The notes: generated from the sequence alone by a model not told the origin. 62,693 nt of DNA from Bacteroidota bacterium (GCA_028408365.1 JAOOLD010000010.1:1-62693), one strand, 5' to 3'; positions 1-8,553 are shown, numbered from the stretch's first letter. Numbers and translations are program-made.

Positions 1-110
1 CCAACCTCGATTAAAATATTTTTTTTCGAAACTAGTGCAGCGATTTTTTTCGAAATTTCATAGTTTTTTAGAAAGTTTTGACTGAATCTTTTTTTAGGTG
101 AAATTTTCAT
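1..110 (-). CDS. rsmA: 16S rRNA dimethyladenosine transferase RsmA (KsgA), N-terminal part
   Basis: Reading the minus strand from an ATG at 110 gives an open frame of 36 codons that runs off the window edge. It shows the family's N-terminal signature KKRFSQNFL, then EISKKIAALV, and ends in LIEVG, the start of the SAM-binding motif I (normally EIGPG). RsmA dimethylates two adjacent adenines near the 3' end of 16S rRNA during 30S maturation. The start overlaps the last 17 nt of mlaF, so the two are probably cotranscribed and coupled. Only about one eighth of the gene is present, so the methyltransferase motifs cannot be checked. Confidence 0.85.
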   Translation of the reverse strand, partial: MKISPKKRFSQNFLKNYEISKKIAALVSKKNILIEV

Positions 111-852
111 TTCTTAATGTTTTGAACAATTTCGATGCAAATACGAAATTATTTAGTTCATTATTTTTTGATTTTGTTAAATCATTTTTATTTCCTTTCC
201 ACAAAATTTTTCCATGATGAATGAATAAAATATTTGATCCTATTTGTATTACTGAGTTCATATCGTGGGTATTTACTATTGTTGTAATATTAAATTCTTC
301 TGTAATCTCTAGTATTAAATTATCAATTAGTATTGCTGTTTTTGGATCTAGCCCAGAATTAGGCTCATCACAAAATAGATATTTTGGATTTAATGCAATT
401 GCTCTGGCTATCGCAACTCTTTTAGTCATTCCACCACTAAGCTCTGATGGAAATAAATTATTAGTTTTTTCAAGATTTACTTTACAGAGGCAAAAATTAA
501 CTCTTTCTCTTTTCTCTTTTAAGCTCAGTCTAGTGAACATGTTCAATGGAAACATAATATTATCTTCAACGCTTAAATAATCATACAATGCTCCACCTTG
601 AAATAAAACTCCGATTTCTTGTCTAAATTTTCTGATGTTTTTGTCATTCATTTTAGAAAACTTTCGATTGTCAAATAATATTTCTCCATTGTCAATACTA
701 TGTAAGCCAATTAAGCATTTTAAAAAAGTTGTTTTTCCAGATCCACTTTCTCCAATAATCAAATTTGTTTTTCCCCTCTCTAACTTGACTGATATGTTGT
801 CTAGCACTAAATTTTCCTTAAATGATTTTGATAAATTTTGTACCTCAATCAT
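94..852 (-). CDS. mlaF: ABC transporter ATP-binding protein, MlaF-like
   Basis: A 252-residue ATPase with Walker A (GESGSGKTT near residue 35), the signature LSGGM, Walker B (YLFCDEP) and the switch histidine (NTHD). It is predicted to power the Mla phospholipid transporter at the inner membrane together with the permease encoded just upstream, which it overlaps by 4 nt. The length fits the Mla/Ttg2A group. No MCE-domain (MlaD) gene lies next to it in this window; the next gene is rsmA. MlaF is inferred from the pairing with an MlaE-type permease rather than from a unique motif. Confidence 0.85.
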   Translation of the reverse strand: MIEVQNLSKSFKENLVLDNISVKLERGKTNLIIGESGSGKTTFLKCLIGLHSIDNGEILFDNRKFSKMNDKNIRKFRQEIGVLFQGGALYDYLSVEDNIMFPLNMFTRLSLKEKRERVNFCLCKVNLEKTNNLFPSELSGGMTKRVAIARAIALNPKYLFCDEPNSGLDPKTAILIDNLILEITEEFNITTIVNTHDMNSVIQIGSNILFIHHGKILWKGNKNDLTKSKNNELNNFVFASKLFKTLRNENFT

Positions 853-1589
853 GTTAAAAGTAATTCTGTTATTATAAAATTAAAAATAAGTATCAAAATA
901 CTACTGTTCACAACAGCTGTAGTACTTGACTTGCCAACTTCTAAGGCTCCTCCTTTTGTAAAATAACCATAGAAAGCTGATATTGATGTTATTAGAAAAG
1001 CAAATACTACAGTTTTAATTAATGAGTACGAGACATAAAATGGTGAAAATTCTGTTTGAAGCCCAAGAACAAAATCAGCAGTTGTAACTCCAATTGAGAT
1101 TCCTCCAATCCAGCCTCCAAAAATTCCTATAAAAATACTTAATATAACTAGTACAGGAAAAAAAAGCATGGATGCTATTATTTTTGGTAAAACTAAGTAT
1201 GATGCAGAATTTATTCCCATTATTTCTAGAGCGTCTATCTGCTCAGATATTCTCATACTACCAATTTCAGACGCAATATTTGACCCCACTTTACCGGCTA
1301 AAATTAACGCAATCATTGTTGGAGAAAACTCTAATATGAGTGCGTCACGCGTTACAAAACCAATCAGATATTTTGGTATTAACGGGTCATCGATATTAAT
1401 TGCTTGCTGAATAGTAACAACCCCACCCACAAAAAAAGATATGATTAAAACAATACTTAGAGAGCTTAATCCAACTTTTTCAAATTCATTAAATAGCTGT
1501 TTAAAAAAAATATCTTTCTTTTCTGGAACTGAAAATACTTTTTTCATTAAGATGAAGTAACGACCTATTTCTTTAAAGTATTTAAGCAT
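849..1589 (-). CDS. mlaE: ABC transporter permease, MlaE family
   Basis: A hydrophobic 246-residue protein of the MlaE/YrbE permease family, the membrane partner of MlaF in phospholipid traffic between inner and outer membranes. Typical family stretches are visible: LEFSPTMIALILAGKVGS, IASEIGSMRISEQIDALEIMG and LVLPKIIAS, followed by several membrane segments. I place the start at the ATG at 1589 (MLKYFKEIGRYF). A longer frame to a TTG at 1625 adds 12 residues that do not look conserved. The stop overlaps the mlaF start by 4 nt. Confidence 0.85.
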   Translation of the reverse strand: MLKYFKEIGRYFILMKKVFSVPEKKDIFFKQLFNEFEKVGLSSLSIVLIISFFVGGVVTIQQAINIDDPLIPKYLIGFVTRDALILEFSPTMIALILAGKVGSNIASEIGSMRISEQIDALEIMGINSASYLVLPKIIASMLFFPVLVILSIFIGIFGGWIGGISIGVTTADFVLGLQTEFSPFYVSYSLIKTVVFAFLITSISAFYGYFTKGGALEVGKSSTTAVVNSSILILIFNFIITELLLT

Positions 1590-1612
1590 TTTATAAAAAT
1601 AGACAATTACTT

Positions 1613-1620
1613 TATCTTTG
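1613..1620 (+). promoter_or_regulatory. Putative -7 element (TATCTTTG) for the small lipoprotein
   Basis: An exact match to the Bacteroidota -7 consensus TAnnTTTG, ending 13 nt before the lipoprotein ATG at 1634. No convincing -33 TTG was found at the usual 19-21 nt spacing. Assignment is by motif and position only. Confidence 0.5.
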
Positions 1621-1633
1621 CACAAAAAATCAA

Positions 1634-1747
1634 ATGAGGATATTTTTTTTATCTATTATAACTTTTGTTTTGATGCTTACCTCTTGTTCAAGTTTAAAAA
1701 AGAAAGATTGTGATTGTCCAGATTTTAAAATGCATAAAAAAAAATAA
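1634..1747 (+). CDS. Small lipoprotein with a Cys-x-Cys tail (37 aa)
   Basis: An ATG-initiated frame of 37 codons with a complete lipoprotein signal: a short positive start (MR), a hydrophobic core (IFFLSIITFVLMLTS), and Cys18 in the lipobox LTSC. After cleavage only about 20 residues remain: SSLKKKDCDCPDFK followed by a basic end. The mature peptide would be an outer-membrane-anchored, Cys- and Lys-rich tag. An exact TAnnTTTG element lies 13 nt upstream and the next gene starts 89 nt downstream, so it looks like its own short transcription unit. The function is unknown. The CDCP motif could bind metal or heme, but that is a guess. The signal sequence is the main reason to believe the gene. 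Confidence 0.6.
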   Translation: MRIFFLSIITFVLMLTSCSSLKKKDCDCPDFKMHKKK

Positions 1748-1762
1748 TTAGTAATTTTTAAC

Positions 1763-1791
1763 TAGAATAATTCTAAATAAGTTTAAATTTG
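1763..1791 (+). promoter_or_regulatory. Putative operator dyad and -7 element upstream of the metal exporter-like gene
   Basis: TAGAAT-A-ATTCTA at 1763-1775 is a perfect 6-bp inverted repeat around one base. It is followed 8 nt later by TAAATTTG (1784-1791), a match to the TAnnTTTG -7 element. The dyad would lie in the promoter spacer, the usual place for a repressor such as a metal-responsive DtxR/MntR or Fur-type protein. The regulator is unknown. The start codon is 45 nt downstream, and another possible element (1818-1826) is closer to it. Confidence 0.35.
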
Positions 1792-1836
1792 TTATGATTG
1801 CAATAGTATTCAAAAACTATTTTTTGACATAAACAT

Positions 1837-2943
1837 ATGAGTTTTGAATTCAAAGCTTTTTTATTTGAAAATCTCGAGGCTGCTGGCTCAATAGCTGGCT
1901 ATGTATCGATTTCTATTATTGGATTTGCACTATTTACACTCTACGCGAAAAAAAAGCACAAAAATTTTGAAAGTCAATTAGGCCCCAAATGGGCTCAACC
2001 TGTAGTTGGTGCTTTTTTAGGAGCAATTCCTGGATGTGGAGCAACCATTGTTGTAGCCTCACTCTACAAGCAAAAAAAAATATCATTTGGAGGTTTATTA
2101 GCTACGTTCATTAGTACTTTAGGTGAGGGATCATTTGTTTTGTTAGGGGCTTCAGCAGAAGCAGATGTAGTTGCTAATGTAAAAGCTTATGCTATTATTA
2201 CAATATTTGGATTAATTTCTGGAATAATCTTTGGATATATTTCTGATACTATTGGATTTAGAGATAACTTTAAAAGAAGTGATAAAGTGTTAAATAAAGA
2301 AGGTCAAAATAAATCTAGAACCTTTAGTATGAATATCGAATTTGTTGAAAAACTAAGACTTTATATAGTTTTGATAATAACTATTTTTTTAGCACCAGCT
2401 TCAATTATGGCATTGTGGGGAGGAAGTATTGAATCAATTGCTGAAATAGTTTATTGGTTTTCAATAATTTTCACAGTTAGTTGTATTATTTTTTATTTAT
2501 TGGAAAAATTTCTTTTTGCAAATCATGATTGTATTGGTGATTACAATAATATTCGTTCAACCGTATCTCACGCAACTTTAGATGTTTCGATGGTTGTAAC
2601 TTATGTTTTTATTGGATTATTTGTTGCAAACTTTTTTATTGATGTAGTTGTGGGCTCAGAAACTTTTAACTCATGGATGATGTCATCAACTAATTTAGTA
2701 ATATTTATAGCTGCAGTAATAGGTGTATTGCCTGGCTGCGGTGGAATGATATCAGTTGCTGTAGCATTCATTGTTATTCCTAACTTCCCTATTTCAGCAC
2801 TCATTGCAGCTGGTATTGCAACCAGTGGGGATGGGCTTTTCCCATTGTTGGCTGATAACAAAGAAGATGGATTGATTGTTTCTATTGTTAGTTTTTTTGT
2901 TGCCTTATTGGTTGGGTTTAGCTCATTATTGTTAGGTTTATAA
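1837..2943 (+). CDS. Putative 10-TM heavy-metal / manganese exporter (ArsP_2-type)
   Basis: A 368-residue polytopic membrane protein built as two similar halves. Each half carries a matching Gly-Cys motif: GAIPGCGAT near residue 61 and GVLPGCGGM near residue 301. A hydrophilic linker with charged residues separates the halves. This architecture matches the Pfam family described as putative 10-TM heavy-metal exporter (ArsP_2), whose members are often annotated as putative manganese transporters. The paired PGCG motifs may form the ion path, with the cysteines as ligands. It stands alone between a small lipoprotein and manC, with a dyad upstream that could be a metal-responsive operator. The substrate cannot be read from the sequence. 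Confidence 0.75.
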   Translation: MSFEFKAFLFENLEAAGSIAGYVSISIIGFALFTLYAKKKHKNFESQLGPKWAQPVVGAFLGAIPGCGATIVVASLYKQKKISFGGLLATFISTLGEGSFVLLGASAEADVVANVKAYAIITIFGLISGIIFGYISDTIGFRDNFKRSDKVLNKEGQNKSRTFSMNIEFVEKLRLYIVLIITIFLAPASIMALWGGSIESIAEIVYWFSIIFTVSCIIFYLLEKFLFANHDCIGDYNNIRSTVSHATLDVSMVVTYVFIGLFVANFFIDVVVGSETFNSWMMSSTNLVIFIAAVIGVLPGCGGMISVAVAFIVIPNFPISALIAAGIATSGDGLFPLLADNKEDGLIVSIVSFFVALLVGFSSLLLGL

Positions 2944-2965
2944 TCAAATAAAAAAATATTTGATT
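2942..2965 (+). terminator. Hairpin after the metal exporter-like gene
   Basis: AATCAAATA (2942-2950), six A as the loop, then TATTTGATT (2957-2965) make a perfect 9-bp stem that begins in the stop codon. A run of T follows at about 2973-2982. The stem is AT-rich and the T run is slightly displaced, so termination strength is uncertain. Confidence 0.5.
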
Positions 2966-3020
2966 AAACTCTTATTTTTTTTTCGAATATCAATACATCG
3001 AAAAAGTTTAACTTTACAAT

Positions 3021-4106
3021 ATGAATAAAAATAATTATGCCATTATCATGGCAGGTGGAGTAGGTACAAGATTTTGGCCAAAAAGTAAGAAAAGTTTACC
3101 CAAACAGTTCATTGACATATTGAACACTGGTGAAACTTTAATTCAATCAACTTTTAAAAGATTATCCAATTGTGTGAAAGCAGAAAACATATATGTTGTA
3201 ACCAATAACAACTATGCTCAATTGTGTATTGATCAATTAAAAATTAAAAAAGAAAATATTTTTTTAGAGCCAATAATGAGAAATACAGCTCCATGCATTG
3301 CATATTCATCTTTTAAAATTAAACAAAAAAATCCTGAAGCTAACATATTGGTTTGTCCTAGTGATCATATCGTTCATGATAATAATTTATTTTCAAAAAT
3401 CATTGAAGAGTCCTTAAAAATATCTTCAACCTCAGAAATCATTGTTACATTAGGAATAAGCCCTACAAGGCCAGATACTGGTTATGGTTATATTCAATAC
3501 GAACAAAATGAAACTCTTGAAAACTGTAAAATTAAAAAAGTAAAAACTTTTACTGAGAAACCATCGCAATCTTTAGCTCTCCAGTTTATAGACTCAGGAG
3601 ATTTTTTATGGAACTCCGGCATGTTTATATTTAACGTCAACACAATAATTAATTCATTTAAAACTCACTTAAATGAAATTTATGAGATTTTTAACGATGC
3701 GTCTGATATTTATTGGACTACAAAAGAGGTCAAATATATTGAGAGATTTTTTCCAGCTTGCAAAAATATTTCCATTGATTATGGAATACTGGAAAAATCA
3801 GACAACGTTTATGTTTACCCATCAAATTTTGGTTGGAGTGATTTAGGAACTTGGGGATCTATTTATGCAATCTCAGAAAAAGACGAAAATCAAAATATAG
3901 TTAAAGGAGAAAAAGTTATTACTTACGAATGCACAAACTCAATTTTTAATATTTCCGATGACAAATTATTAATTGCTCATGGCCTAGACAACTATATTGT
4001 AATAGAGTCAAATAATAATATCTTAATTTGTAAAAAGGAAGATGAACAACAAGTAAAGAATTTTGTTAATGATATAAAAGTAAAGTTTGGTGATGAAAGA
4101 ATTTAG
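3021..4106 (+). CDS. manC: Mannose-1-phosphate guanylyltransferase
   Basis: A 361-residue nucleotidyltransferase making GDP-mannose from mannose-1-phosphate and GTP, a precursor for envelope polysaccharides. The N-terminus has the pyrophosphorylase signature MAGGVGTRFWPKS; the sugar-nucleotide loop CPSDHIV, FTEKP, LWNSGMF and FGWSDLGTW are also present. It has the guanylyltransferase domain only, without the C-terminal isomerase of the bifunctional ManC/AlgA type. A TAnnTTTA variant (TAACTTTA, 3009-3016) ends 4 nt before the ATG, suggesting a leaderless message. The 3' end overlaps fumC by 4 nt on the opposite strand. Confidence 0.93.
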   Translation: MNKNNYAIIMAGGVGTRFWPKSKKSLPKQFIDILNTGETLIQSTFKRLSNCVKAENIYVVTNNNYAQLCIDQLKIKKENIFLEPIMRNTAPCIAYSSFKIKQKNPEANILVCPSDHIVHDNNLFSKIIEESLKISSTSEIIVTLGISPTRPDTGYGYIQYEQNETLENCKIKKVKTFTEKPSQSLALQFIDSGDFLWNSGMFIFNVNTIINSFKTHLNEIYEIFNDASDIYWTTKEVKYIERFFPACKNISIDYGILEKSDNVYVYPSNFGWSDLGTWGSIYAISEKDENQNIVKGEKVITYECTNSIFNISDDKLLIAHGLDNYIVIESNNNILICKKEDEQQVKNFVNDIKVKFGDERI

Positions 4107-5488
4107 CACATAAGTTTTGGATTTACCAATTTTTCATATTCACTCTCATCTAAAAGCCCTGTTTTAAGCGCCTCTTCTTTAAGTGTTGTTCCGTTTGCGA
4201 AAGCCTTTTTTGCAATTTTAGCTGCATTATCATAACCAATTTTTGTATTAAGTGCAGTAACAAGCATTAGTGAGTTTTTTAAATTATTTTCAATCTTTTC
4301 GAAATTTGGTTCAATTCCTGAGAAGCAGTTTAAATTAAATGAATTTACCGAATCAGATAGCAATGTGGCAGACTGTATAAAATTACTTGCAATCACTGGC
4401 ATAAAAGTATTTAGTTGGAAATGACTTTGCATTGCAGAAACATTTATTGTCGAGTCATTTCCAATTATTTGAGAACACACCATACTTAATGATTCACATT
4501 GTGTTGGATTTACTTTGCCTGGCATAATTGATGAGCCAGGTTCGTTCATTGGTAGTTTAATTTCGGAAATTCCAGCTCTTGGACCTGAAGCTAAAAATCT
4601 AATGTCATTTGCAATCTTATTTAAAGATACAGCAATTAATTTCAAGCATGAATGAACATCAACAAATGTATCTTTACTGCTTATAGACTCAAATTTATTT
4701 TTAGATGGTAAAAATTCAATTCCAATAAATTTAGATATGTTTTTACACATAATTTTGTCATAATTTTTTGGAGTATTTAAGCCTGTACCAACTGCAGTTC
4801 CTCCAATGGGTATTTCTAAGAATCTTTTCATACTACTTTCAAGACTTTTAATTCCATTTTCTATTTGAGCTCCAAAGGCTGAAAACTCTTGACCTAAACT
4901 TATTGGAGTTGCATCCATTAAATGTGTTCTCCCAATTTTAATTACCTCTTTGTATCTCTTACTCTTTTTTTCAATAGTATTTTTTAAATCTTTAAGGGCA
5001 GGCAAAGTATGTTCATTAATAATTTTATAGCATGCTATATTCATTGAAGTGGGAAATGTATCATTAGAACTTTGAGATTTATTTACATCATCATTAGGAT
5101 GTATAATTTTGACATCATCATCTAATTTACCTCCACTGATTTCATGAGCTCTGTTTGAAATCACTTCATTGATATTCATATTTGTTTGCGTACCACTTCC
5201 TGTTTGCCAAATAACTAAAGGAAATTGAGAATCATGCTTCCCTTCAAGAATCTCTTTACAAACTTTGACGATTAAATTCTTTTTGTTTGAATCTAGAATT
5301 TTTAGTTCGTTGTTAGATACTGCAGCAGACATTTTTACTATGGCATAAGCGTAAATTATTTCTTTAGGCATACTTCCAATTGGACCAATTTTAAAGTTTT
5401 CTATTGATCTCTGGGTTTGAGCTCCCCAGTATTTTCCTTCAGCAACTTTTACATTACCTAAAGTGTCTTTTTCAATTCTATATTTCAT
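4103..5488 (-). CDS. fumC: Fumarate hydratase, class II
   Basis: A 461-residue class II fumarase, converting fumarate to L-malate in the TCA cycle as an iron-independent cytosolic tetramer. The superfamily signature GSSIMPGKVNP is intact near residue 317. Other landmarks are GSGTQTNMNINEVI, SQSSNDTFPTSM and GRTHLMDATPISLGQE. Length and N-terminus (RIEKDTLGNVKV...YWGAQTQRS) are typical. A minus-strand TAATTTTG at 5523-5530 lies 34 nt upstream and is a likely promoter. The closely related aspartase is unlikely because the fumarase motifs fit throughout. Confidence 0.95.
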   Translation of the reverse strand: MKYRIEKDTLGNVKVAEGKYWGAQTQRSIENFKIGPIGSMPKEIIYAYAIVKMSAAVSNNELKILDSNKKNLIVKVCKEILEGKHDSQFPLVIWQTGSGTQTNMNINEVISNRAHEISGGKLDDDVKIIHPNDDVNKSQSSNDTFPTSMNIACYKIINEHTLPALKDLKNTIEKKSKRYKEVIKIGRTHLMDATPISLGQEFSAFGAQIENGIKSLESSMKRFLEIPIGGTAVGTGLNTPKNYDKIMCKNISKFIGIEFLPSKNKFESISSKDTFVDVHSCLKLIAVSLNKIANDIRFLASGPRAGISEIKLPMNEPGSSIMPGKVNPTQCESLSMVCSQIIGNDSTINVSAMQSHFQLNTFMPVIASNFIQSATLLSDSVNSFNLNCFSGIEPNFEKIENNLKNSLMLVTALNTKIGYDNAAKIAKKAFANGTTLKEEALKTGLLDESEYEKLVNPKLMC

Positions 5489-5490
5489 AA

Positions 5491-5530
5491 TTGAATATGT
5501 TTGATAATTTATTAGATTTGTACAAAATTA
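5491..5530. promoter_or_regulatory. Overlapping divergent promoters for fumC and the 47-residue peptide
   Basis: Plus strand: TTG at 5491-5493, a 19-nt spacer, and TAGATTTG at 5513-5520, an excellent fit to the Bacteroidota -33/-7 promoter; it faces the small gene at 5537. Minus strand: TAATTTTG at 5530-5523 faces fumC. The two -7 elements are two bases apart, so the polymerases would compete for the same DNA. Confidence 0.6.
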
Positions 5531-5536
5531 CTAAAT

Positions 5537-5680
5537 ATGAAATTGATAGGTTTTATAGTGTTCTTACTAATCTTTTTTATGGCTTTTTGGTGTTTAATTT
5601 TCTTAGCATCAGTGGTCCCATTTTTTATTTTGGTATGGCTTAAAGAGGGAAAATTAGATAAGGATCAAATATTGCCCTAA
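5537..5680 (+). CDS. Small hydrophobic membrane protein (47 aa)
   Basis: An ATG-initiated frame of 47 codons, hydrophobic over residues 4-35 (one long or two short membrane spans with a Pro around residue 28) and ending in a charged tail, KEGKLDKDQ. The support is a promoter with both -33 TTG and -7 TAGATTTG at ideal spacing, with the ATG 16 nt after the -7 element. The stop codon overlaps that of prfB on the other strand by 3-4 nt, the same convergent arrangement seen for established genes here. The family and function are not recognised. Confidence 0.5.
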   Translation: MKLIGFIVFLLIFFMAFWCLIFLASVVPFFILVWLKEGKLDKDQILP

Positions 5681-6765
5681 ATATCTTTTTCACCAGCCAA
5701 TAAATAAGACTTTAGAAATTCGTTAATATCACCATCTAGTATAGCATTTGGGTTAGTTGATTCAACGTCAGTTCTCAAATCCTTTACCAATTTATAAGGG
5801 TGCAGGACATAGTTTCTGATTTGCGATCCCCATTCAATTTTCTTTTTATTATTCTCAGCTTTTTGTTTTTCTTCTTCAAGCTTTCTCATTTCTAGTTCAT
5901 ATAGCTGAGATCTCAGAAGTTGCATGGCCTTTTCTTTATTTTCTAGCTGAGACCTAGTTTCGGAATTTTCAATTATAATTCCAGTTGGTTCATGTTTTAA
6001 TCTAACTGCTGTTTCAACTTTATTCACACCTTGACCACCGGCACCTCCAGATCTAAAAGTATCCCAACTGATTTCGCTCGGGTCTATTTTAATTTCGATA
6101 GAATTATCAACTAGTGGGTATACAAATACAGATGCAAACGATGTATGTCTTTTTGAGTTAGAATCGAAAGGTGATATCCTAACTAATCTGTGGACTCCGC
6201 TTTCTCCTTTTAAAAAACCAAATGAGTGATTTCCCTCAAATTCAATAATAACGGATTTAATGCCAGCTACATCACCTTTTTTTAAGTCAATAATTTTAGT
6301 GTTATAACTATTTTTCTCTCCCCACATTAGATACATTCTCATAATCATTTCTGCCCAGTCTTGACTTTCAGTTCCTCCTGCTCCTGGATTAATATTAAGA
6401 ATTGCATTCATTTTATCCTCCTTTTTATTCAACATTTTTTTAAATTCAAAATCTTTTATACTTTTTTCAAATTTTGATAGATGATTAATCATTTCATTTT
6501 CCGAAATTTCCTTGCACTCAAAAAAATCATACATTACTACCACATCATCGAACTCATCATTTAATTTCTTGAAACTGTTTACTAGACTTTTGAGCTCTCC
6601 TTGCTTCTTCAAGATTTTTTGAGCTTTTTCTTGATCATTCCAAAAGTTTTCATCACTTGATACTATGTCTAGGCTTTTGATTTTTTCGATTTTATTATCA
6701 ATTTTAAAAATTTCTTTTAGATTATCTAGTCTATTTTTAAATTCAGAAATAGTGTTAGAGTTCAT
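5677..6765 (-). CDS. prfB: Peptide chain release factor 2
   Basis: A 362-residue RF2 that terminates translation at UGA and UAA. The GGQ peptidyl-hydrolysis motif ([13 protein letters not shown]) and the SPF stop-codon recognition tripeptide (RISPFDS) are both visible. The frame is continuous from ATG: the programmed +1 frameshift found in many prfB genes is absent, and the equivalent position reads Ile22-Asp23 in frame (6697-6702) without a UGA. It follows recX by 6 nt and is probably cotranscribed with it. Confidence 0.95.
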   Translation of the reverse strand: MNSNTISEFKNRLDNLKEIFKIDNKIEKIKSLDIVSSDENFWNDQEKAQKILKKQGELKSLVNSFKKLNDEFDDVVVMYDFFECKEISENEMINHLSKFEKSIKDFEFKKMLNKKEDKMNAILNINPGAGGTESQDWAEMIMRMYLMWGEKNSYNTKIIDLKKGDVAGIKSVIIEFEGNHSFGFLKGESGVHRLVRISPFDSNSKRHTSFASVFVYPLVDNSIEIKIDPSEISWDTFRSGGAGGQGVNKVETAVRLKHEPTGIIIENSETRSQLENKEKAMQLLRSQLYELEMRKLEEEKQKAENNKKKIEWGSQIRNYVLHPYKLVKDLRTDVESTNPNAILDGDINEFLKSYLLAGEKDI

Positions 6766-6771
6766 TATTAG

Positions 6772-7224
6772 TTAAAATTTTTTATTAATTATTGAAATAA
6801 ATTTTTCAGGCTCATATCCTTTGCTGTATAAGTATCTACTAACTAATTGTTTCTTCTCAAAGTCACTTCTGTTTTTGATTCTTCTTAATTTTTTTTCTAC
6901 TAATTCTTTAATTGTTTCAGCATATATATCATGTTCAATTTTATCAATTTCTTCTTTAATGATTGTATCTTCAATCTTGTTTTGAAGAAGCTTCAATCTA
7001 ATTTTAGTTTTACCCCACTTACTTAGATTAAACTTTGATCTGACAAAAGCACTTGTAAATCTAGTGTCACAATAAAATTTGTCATTTTTTAATTTTTTTA
7101 AATATTCTTTTGCATCGTTTGCACTGATATTTTCCTTTTTTAATCTGTGAATGATTTCACTCTCGCATCTTTCTCTAAAGTTGCAAAAAATCTCAATTTT
7201 TTTTAAAATGCTATTGTCTAACAA
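6772..7224 (-). CDS. recX: Regulatory protein RecX
   Basis: A 150-residue RecX-family protein, a modulator (usually inhibitor) of RecA filaments in recombination and SOS. Family-typical helical repeats are recognisable: an N-terminal FCNFRERCESEIIHRL, then YLKKLKNDKFYCDTRFTSAFV and the basic SKWGKTKIRLKLLQN. The frame begins at a TTG; no ATG lies near the conserved N-terminus, so TTG is the most likely start. It is followed closely by prfB. recA itself is not in the window. Confidence 0.85.
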   Translation of the reverse strand: MLDNSILKKIEIFCNFRERCESEIIHRLKKENISANDAKEYLKKLKNDKFYCDTRFTSAFVRSKFNLSKWGKTKIRLKLLQNKIEDTIIKEEIDKIEHDIYAETIKELVEKKLRRIKNRSDFEKKQLVSRYLYSKGYEPEKFISIINKKF

Positions 7225-7268
7225 AAAATTAATATTAATGATTCAAAAGTAATTATAATATTTAATCT

Positions 7269-7276
7269 TAGTTTTG
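7269..7276 (+). promoter_or_regulatory. -7 element (TAGTTTTG) of the MFS gene
   Basis: TAGTTTTG ends 5 nt before the GTG start at 7282, placing the predicted transcription start on or next to the start codon (leaderless mRNA). No -33 TTG is seen at normal spacing. Confidence 0.55.
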
Positions 7277-7281
7277 CATCC

Positions 7282-8553
7282 GTGAAAAATAAGAATGCTG
7301 TTTATCTTTTGTTTCTTGCTAATATAATATCTGGATTAGCTCAAGGAATTAGTATGATTGCAATTCCTTGGTATTTTATTGAAATAATTGAAAAGCCAAA
7401 GTTTTTTACATATTGTTACTTCATAATTACATTCTTGACCTTTTTTTGGGGAATGTATGCAGGTACGTTAATTGATAGATATTCTAGAAAAAAATTATTC
7501 TTAATTACAAATTTTATTTGTGGAACAATAATTGCATTAGTTTCCTCTTATGGATTTTATAATCAATCTACCAGTGAGTATTTAGTCATATTAGTATTTC
7601 TGATAACAATTTTTAATTATAATGTTCATTACCCTAACTTATATGCTTTTGGACAAGAAATAACTGAGAAAAAAAATTATGGAAAGCTTAATTCATATAT
7701 AGAGATACAAGGACAATCAACAAGTATGTTTGCTGGAGCTATTGCCGCTATACTACTAACAGGCTCATCTAATGATATGATTTCTTTCGGTGGTTTTAAT
7801 TTTAATTTTCCATTGAATTTTAAAGCTTGGGATATTCATGAAATATTTTTGATGGATGCAATAACATACTTTATTTCACTATTAATTATAATGTTAATCA
7901 AATATGTCAAAATAGAAAAATTAAATATTGAAACTGGCTCTCTATACAATCGTTTTATTTCTGGATTAAATTTTTTAAAGAAAAGAACTTACATCTTTTA
8001 TTTTGGCTTATTTAGTTACATGCTATTTGCATTTACACTTGTACAAATTCATATAATATTACCAATTTATGTAAAAAACTTTTTACAAATGGGAGCAGAT
8101 GTATATGCTTCATCAGAATTTTATTATTCAATAGGTGCAATTTTTTCAGGAATTTTTGTAATTAGAGTTTTTAAAAACAATTACAAGCTTTTGGGAGTTA
8201 TAATATTTTTCACAACAATATCAATTTTCTTTTATCTCATCTCATTTATAAATTCAGTTTATTTATTTTTTATTACTTGTCTTTTACTTGGCATAACAAA
8301 TGCAGGTGTGAGAGTGTTAAGAACAACTTTTTTATTTAATGCAATTCCTAACAATATAATTGGACGTGCAACTTCTGTATTCAGTTCAATTAATATCATA
8401 GTAAGACTTTTTTTAATAGGAATTTTTTCAATCTCATTTTTCCAATCAGGTGATAACATTAAGTATTCATACTTGATTGGTGTAGTTTTGTTAATGTCTT
8501 CTGCTATACCTTTAGCGTTGAATTATAGAAAAATTATTGAAAGTGAAAATTAG
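7282..8553 (+). CDS. Major facilitator superfamily transporter
   Basis: A 423-residue protein with about twelve hydrophobic segments. It has an MFS loop 2-3 signature (GMYAGTLIDRYSRKKLFL) near residue 58 and the EntS/MFS_3-like layout of bacterial efflux permeases. The substrate is unknown. It begins at GTG 5 nt behind a TAnnTTTG promoter element, so the message may be leaderless. The C-terminus overlaps rng on the opposite strand by 4 nt. Divergent from recX, with only 57 nt between them. Confidence 0.8.
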   Translation: MKNKNAVYLLFLANIISGLAQGISMIAIPWYFIEIIEKPKFFTYCYFIITFLTFFWGMYAGTLIDRYSRKKLFLITNFICGTIIALVSSYGFYNQSTSEYLVILVFLITIFNYNVHYPNLYAFGQEITEKKNYGKLNSYIEIQGQSTSMFAGAIAAILLTGSSNDMISFGGFNFNFPLNFKAWDIHEIFLMDAITYFISLLIIMLIKYVKIEKLNIETGSLYNRFISGLNFLKKRTYIFYFGLFSYMLFAFTLVQIHIILPIYVKNFLQMGADVYASSEFYYSIGAIFSGIFVIRVFKNNYKLLGVIIFFTTISIFFYLISFINSVYLFFITCLLLGITNAGVRVLRTTFLFNAIPNNIIGRATSVFSSINIIVRLFLIGIFSISFFQSGDNIKYSYLIGVVLLMSSAIPLALNYRKIIESEN

